Origin: SZUA-35 sp964351995
Lineage (GTDB): Bacteria > Actinomycetota > Acidimicrobiia > Acidimicrobiales > SZUA-35
Assembly: GCA_964351995.1 (NCBI GenBank)
Contig: CAYGQE010000003.1
Span: 124,001 to 188,000 of the forward strand
Reading direction: 5' to 3'
DNA length: 64,000 nucleotides
Each line of letters starts with the position of its first letter. Position 1 is the first letter of the stretch. A program made the position numbers and the translations under genes. Under the pieces are notes generated by a model that was not told the origin of the DNA, ran no database searches, and saw nothing but the letters and a program-made list of their open reading frames with translations. Shown here piece by piece: positions 62,118 through 64,000 of this stretch.

Positions 62118-62176
62118 TTGGGAGGACCCGACCCCTCCCAAGTTGCGCCGAGTTGGGAGGGGTCGGGTCCTCCCAA
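62118..62176. terminator. 24-bp perfect palindrome, arms self-symmetric
   Basis: TTGGGAGGACCCGACCCCTC... (62118-62141) and its inverse (62153-62176) pair without mismatch around an 11-base loop. Each arm also begins TTGGGAGG and ends CCTCCCAA, so alternative cruciform folds are possible. It lies 2 bases after the P450 stop in transcript order. Confidence 0.8.
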
Positions 62177-62178
62177 GT

Positions 62179-63378
62179 TCAACGGACGGTGAAAGAGATC
62201 TCGAAGCGCTTGACGGCCCGGGCGAAGATGTTGGCTTCGACGTCGGGTTCGGTGGCCACCTGCACATTGGTCAGTCGACGTGTGAGCTCCCGGAAAAGCA
62301 GGCGCAATTCGGCTCGCGCCATGTTGGCTCCGAGGCAGAAGTGGGTGCCGTGGCCGAACGCCACGTGATGGTTGGGGGAGCGGCGAATGTCGAAGGTGTG
62401 CGGCGCTTCGAACACCGCCGGGTCGCGGTTTGCTGCTGGGTAGATCAGCGCCACTCGATCACCGGCACTGATCTTCATGCCAGCGATCTCGGTGTCGGTG
62501 CTTGCTGTGCGGAACATGTTGTTCAGCGGTGTCACCCAGCGGATGAGTTCCTCGACAGCGGCGTCGATGGCTTCGGGGTGCTCGGCGAGATACTCCCAGT
62601 CGTCAGGATGGTCTGCGAGCACCCGCAAACCGTGAGCGATGACGGTGCGGGTGGTCTCTGCTCCACCGGCGATCATCAAGCCCGTCTCTTGGACCATCGT
62701 GCTGGGATCCATGCCAGCGCGCAGCCAATCACTGAAGAGATCGTCTTGCGGGTCAACGGCTCGCTCGGGCAACAGCTCGGCCATCACCGCAGCCCATTCG
62801 TGGATGCTGTCGTGGAGTTCCTGGTAGACGTCTGGTTCGACGAAACGACGATCGATACGCATCTGCCGCTCCGACCAACTCTTGACTTCGCGCCACCGTT
62901 CGGACCCGAAACCGAGCAATTCGGCAGTGACGCGGCACGGTAGTTGAGCGGCAAACGCGTCGATGACTTCGACGGAACCACGTTCGGCCTGCTCGGTGAT
63001 CGAGCGGTCGATCATGGCGTTGATCAGACCCTCGTAGTGCTCGGTGTGGCTCCGCATCGAGCCGGGCGTGAACCGGCGGTTGATGATGCGGCGCTGGTCG
63101 AGATGCTCCGGGTCATTCTTGGAGATCATCGTCCCCTCGGCTTCGCTCGGCTCCAGTCGATACTGGCCGTCATCGCCACTGCGGCTCACGAACGTCGCCG
63201 GGTCACGTTCGACGGCGAGGACGTCGGCGTGTCGGGCAATCGCCCAGATGCCACTGGCTTTGTCACGCCACACGCCGGGATGAGCGAGCAGTCGCTGGTA
63301 GCTCTCCTGCGGATCGGACTGCCACCACGAAGGATCGGCGATGTTGGTGTCTGGCGTTGCTGAGGTCAGATCGGTCAT
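62179..63378 (-). CDS. Cytochrome P450
   Basis: A 399-residue class I bacterial P450. I-helix IAGGAETTR, ExxR in EELIRW, and the heme-binding FGHGTHFCLG with Cys348. The NNMFRTASTDTEIAGMKI and NRDPAVFEAPHTFDIRRSPN segments resemble the CYP125/CYP142-like group of actinobacteria, some of which oxidise sterol side chains; that specificity is only suggested. ATG 63378 overlaps the crotonase stop (TGATG). Placed between crotonase and thiolase, it likely oxidises the compound that is then CoA-activated and shortened. Confidence 0.88.
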   Translation of the reverse strand: MTDLTSATPDTNIADPSWWQSDPQESYQRLLAHPGVWRDKASGIWAIARHADVLAVERDPATFVSRSGDDGQYRLEPSEAEGTMISKNDPEHLDQRRIINRRFTPGSMRSHTEHYEGLINAMIDRSITEQAERGSVEVIDAFAAQLPCRVTAELLGFGSERWREVKSWSERQMRIDRRFVEPDVYQELHDSIHEWAAVMAELLPERAVDPQDDLFSDWLRAGMDPSTMVQETGLMIAGGAETTRTVIAHGLRVLADHPDDWEYLAEHPEAIDAAVEELIRWVTPLNNMFRTASTDTEIAGMKISAGDRVALIYPAANRDPAVFEAPHTFDIRRSPNHHVAFGHGTHFCLGANMARAELRLLFRELTRRLTNVQVATEPDVEANIFARAVKRFEISFTVR

Positions 63379-64000
63379 CAGCGTCCCTTCCAGACCGGTG
63401 GACGCTTCTCGATGAAGGCTCTCGGTCCCTCGGCGTAGTCCTCGGTGTTCACCAGCGAGGCAATGGCTTTGCCGCTGGCTCGATACAGCTCATCTTGAGT
63501 GGACTCGAAGGCTTGGGTCAAGACCGTTCGGCTGGCCTGCACCGCAAGGGGAGCATTGACCGCAACCCGCATGGCCAACGCGTGGGCTGCCTCCATGACT
63601 TGGTCGGCGGGAACCACCGCGTTGACCAACCCTGCAGCCAGCGCCTCCTCTGCAGTGATGGGGTCACCCGTCAGGGCCATTTCGGCAGCTCTCGCTGGGC
63701 CGACCGCACGAGGAAGCCGCCACAGCGCGCCAGCGGCAGCCACAAGGCTTCGCTTCACCTCCGGAACACCGATCTTGATGCCCTCGGCAACCACCGCCAT
63801 GTCGCACGCAAGCAAGATCTCACAGCCCCCGGCCACGGCGGTGCCGTTGACCGCTGCAATGACCGGCTTGCTTCGATCGCGAACGATCAGCCCGGCAAAA
63901 CCGCCCCGCTTGGTGCTCAGCCCCCGAGCGTTGCCTGCCGCCACCTCTTTCAGATCGGCGCCTGCACAGAAGGCCGAACCGGTGCCGGTGATGATTGCCA
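63378..64000 (-). CDS. Enoyl-CoA hydratase, cut by the right edge
   Basis: A crotonase-fold protein whose 5' end lies beyond the window; about 207 residues are visible. The oxyanion loops are TGSAFCAGADLKEV (just inside the edge) and VNGTAVAGGCEILLACDMAVV, then GVPEVKRSLVAAAGALWRLPRAVG. The C-terminus FIEKRPPVWKGR is very like that of the hydratase at 26.7 kb. The frame is continuous to base 64000; an internal ATG at 63944 is not the start because the first active-site loop lies upstream of it. Its stop overlaps the P450 start, so it is first in this operon as far as visible. Confidence 0.85.
   Translation of the reverse strand, partial: AIITGTGSAFCAGADLKEVAAGNARGLSTKRGGFAGLIVRDRSKPVIAAVNGTAVAGGCEILLACDMAVVAEGIKIGVPEVKRSLVAAAGALWRLPRAVGPARAAEMALTGDPITAEEALAAGLVNAVVPADQVMEAAHALAMRVAVNAPLAVQASRTVLTQAFESTQDELYRASGKAIASLVNTEDYAEGPRAFIEKRPPVWKGR

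Noticed and set aside
62057..62368. 103-codon plus-strand frame across the 62.1-kb palindrome
   Set aside because: It consists of repeat-derived codons followed by antisense P450 sequence; no independent support.

Overview
The window reads as chromosome of a high-GC actinobacterium. The closest style I know is the aerobic, lipid-degrading Acidimicrobiia (Ilumatobacter-like), but that placement is inference from gene content: F420-type luciferase-family oxidoreductases, a wax-ester synthase/DGAT, two cytochrome P450s, two Baeyer-Villiger monooxygenases, several acyl-CoA dehydrogenases, thiolases and crotonases, and a glucosyl-3-phosphoglycerate synthase remnant. Many starts are GTG. Many genes overlap by 1 or 4 bases (ATGA, GTGA, TGATG). 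At least seven genes have a TANNNT -10 box 6-7 bases before the start codon, the layout of leaderless transcription. I see no rRNA, tRNA or CRISPR array, and no gene-free stretch longer than about 300 bases.

Layout. 1-4.3 kb is an accessory scar: a 3'-truncated Tn3-family transposase, small unknown ORFs, a ribbon-helix-helix-like protein flanked by ACTAGT sites, a truncated gpgS and a 17-bp tandem repeat. 4.3-8.2 kb holds an MFS transporter and a complete PAS-GGDEF-EAL c-di-GMP protein. 8.2-14.5 kb is a leftward run P450 > MFS > WS/DGAT > amidase > CIA30-type lipoprotein, divergent from an alanine-type aminotransferase. 16-21.8 kb has a secreted propeller protein with three Cys-bounded repeats, a flavoprotein, an M14 carboxypeptidase and a SEC-C protein. 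21.8-32.3 kb is dominated by acyl-CoA chemistry: a MarR-thiolase-SDR-crotonase operon that shares its promoter region with a divergent acyl-CoA dehydrogenase. 32.4-35.0 kb is a single gene fusing a Baeyer-Villiger monooxygenase to an alpha/beta-hydrolase. A frameshifted EAL remnant, cspA, an amidase and transporters follow.

The most coherent system is at 41.5-50.1 kb. A methylthioadenosine/methylthioinosine-type phosphorylase, a class II (FucA-like) aldolase, an MtnA isomerase and an MTA/SAH-type deaminase are joined by 4-base overlaps or 1-base gaps, and a BMP-type nucleoside ABC importer (lipoprotein, two permeases, double ATPase) follows. I infer a scavenging route: imported or internal 5'-thio/5'-deoxy-adenosine is deaminated, phosphorolysed and isomerised, then cleaved to dihydroxyacetone phosphate plus a small aldehyde. 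No downstream methionine-salvage genes (mtnB/C/D) are visible. A TauD-type dioxygenase, an AhpD-like protein and an 8-oxoguanine/aminohydrolase-family deaminase follow.

53-64 kb holds a second Baeyer-Villiger monooxygenase, an acetylpolyamine/histone-deacetylase-family hydrolase, a proline-racemase-family enzyme with a Ser/Cys pair, an LLM oxidoreductase, two acyl-CoA dehydrogenases, a thiolase, a P450 and a crotonase cut by the right edge. Intergenic gaps carry unusually long palindromes (up to 31-bp perfect arms), probably strong terminators.
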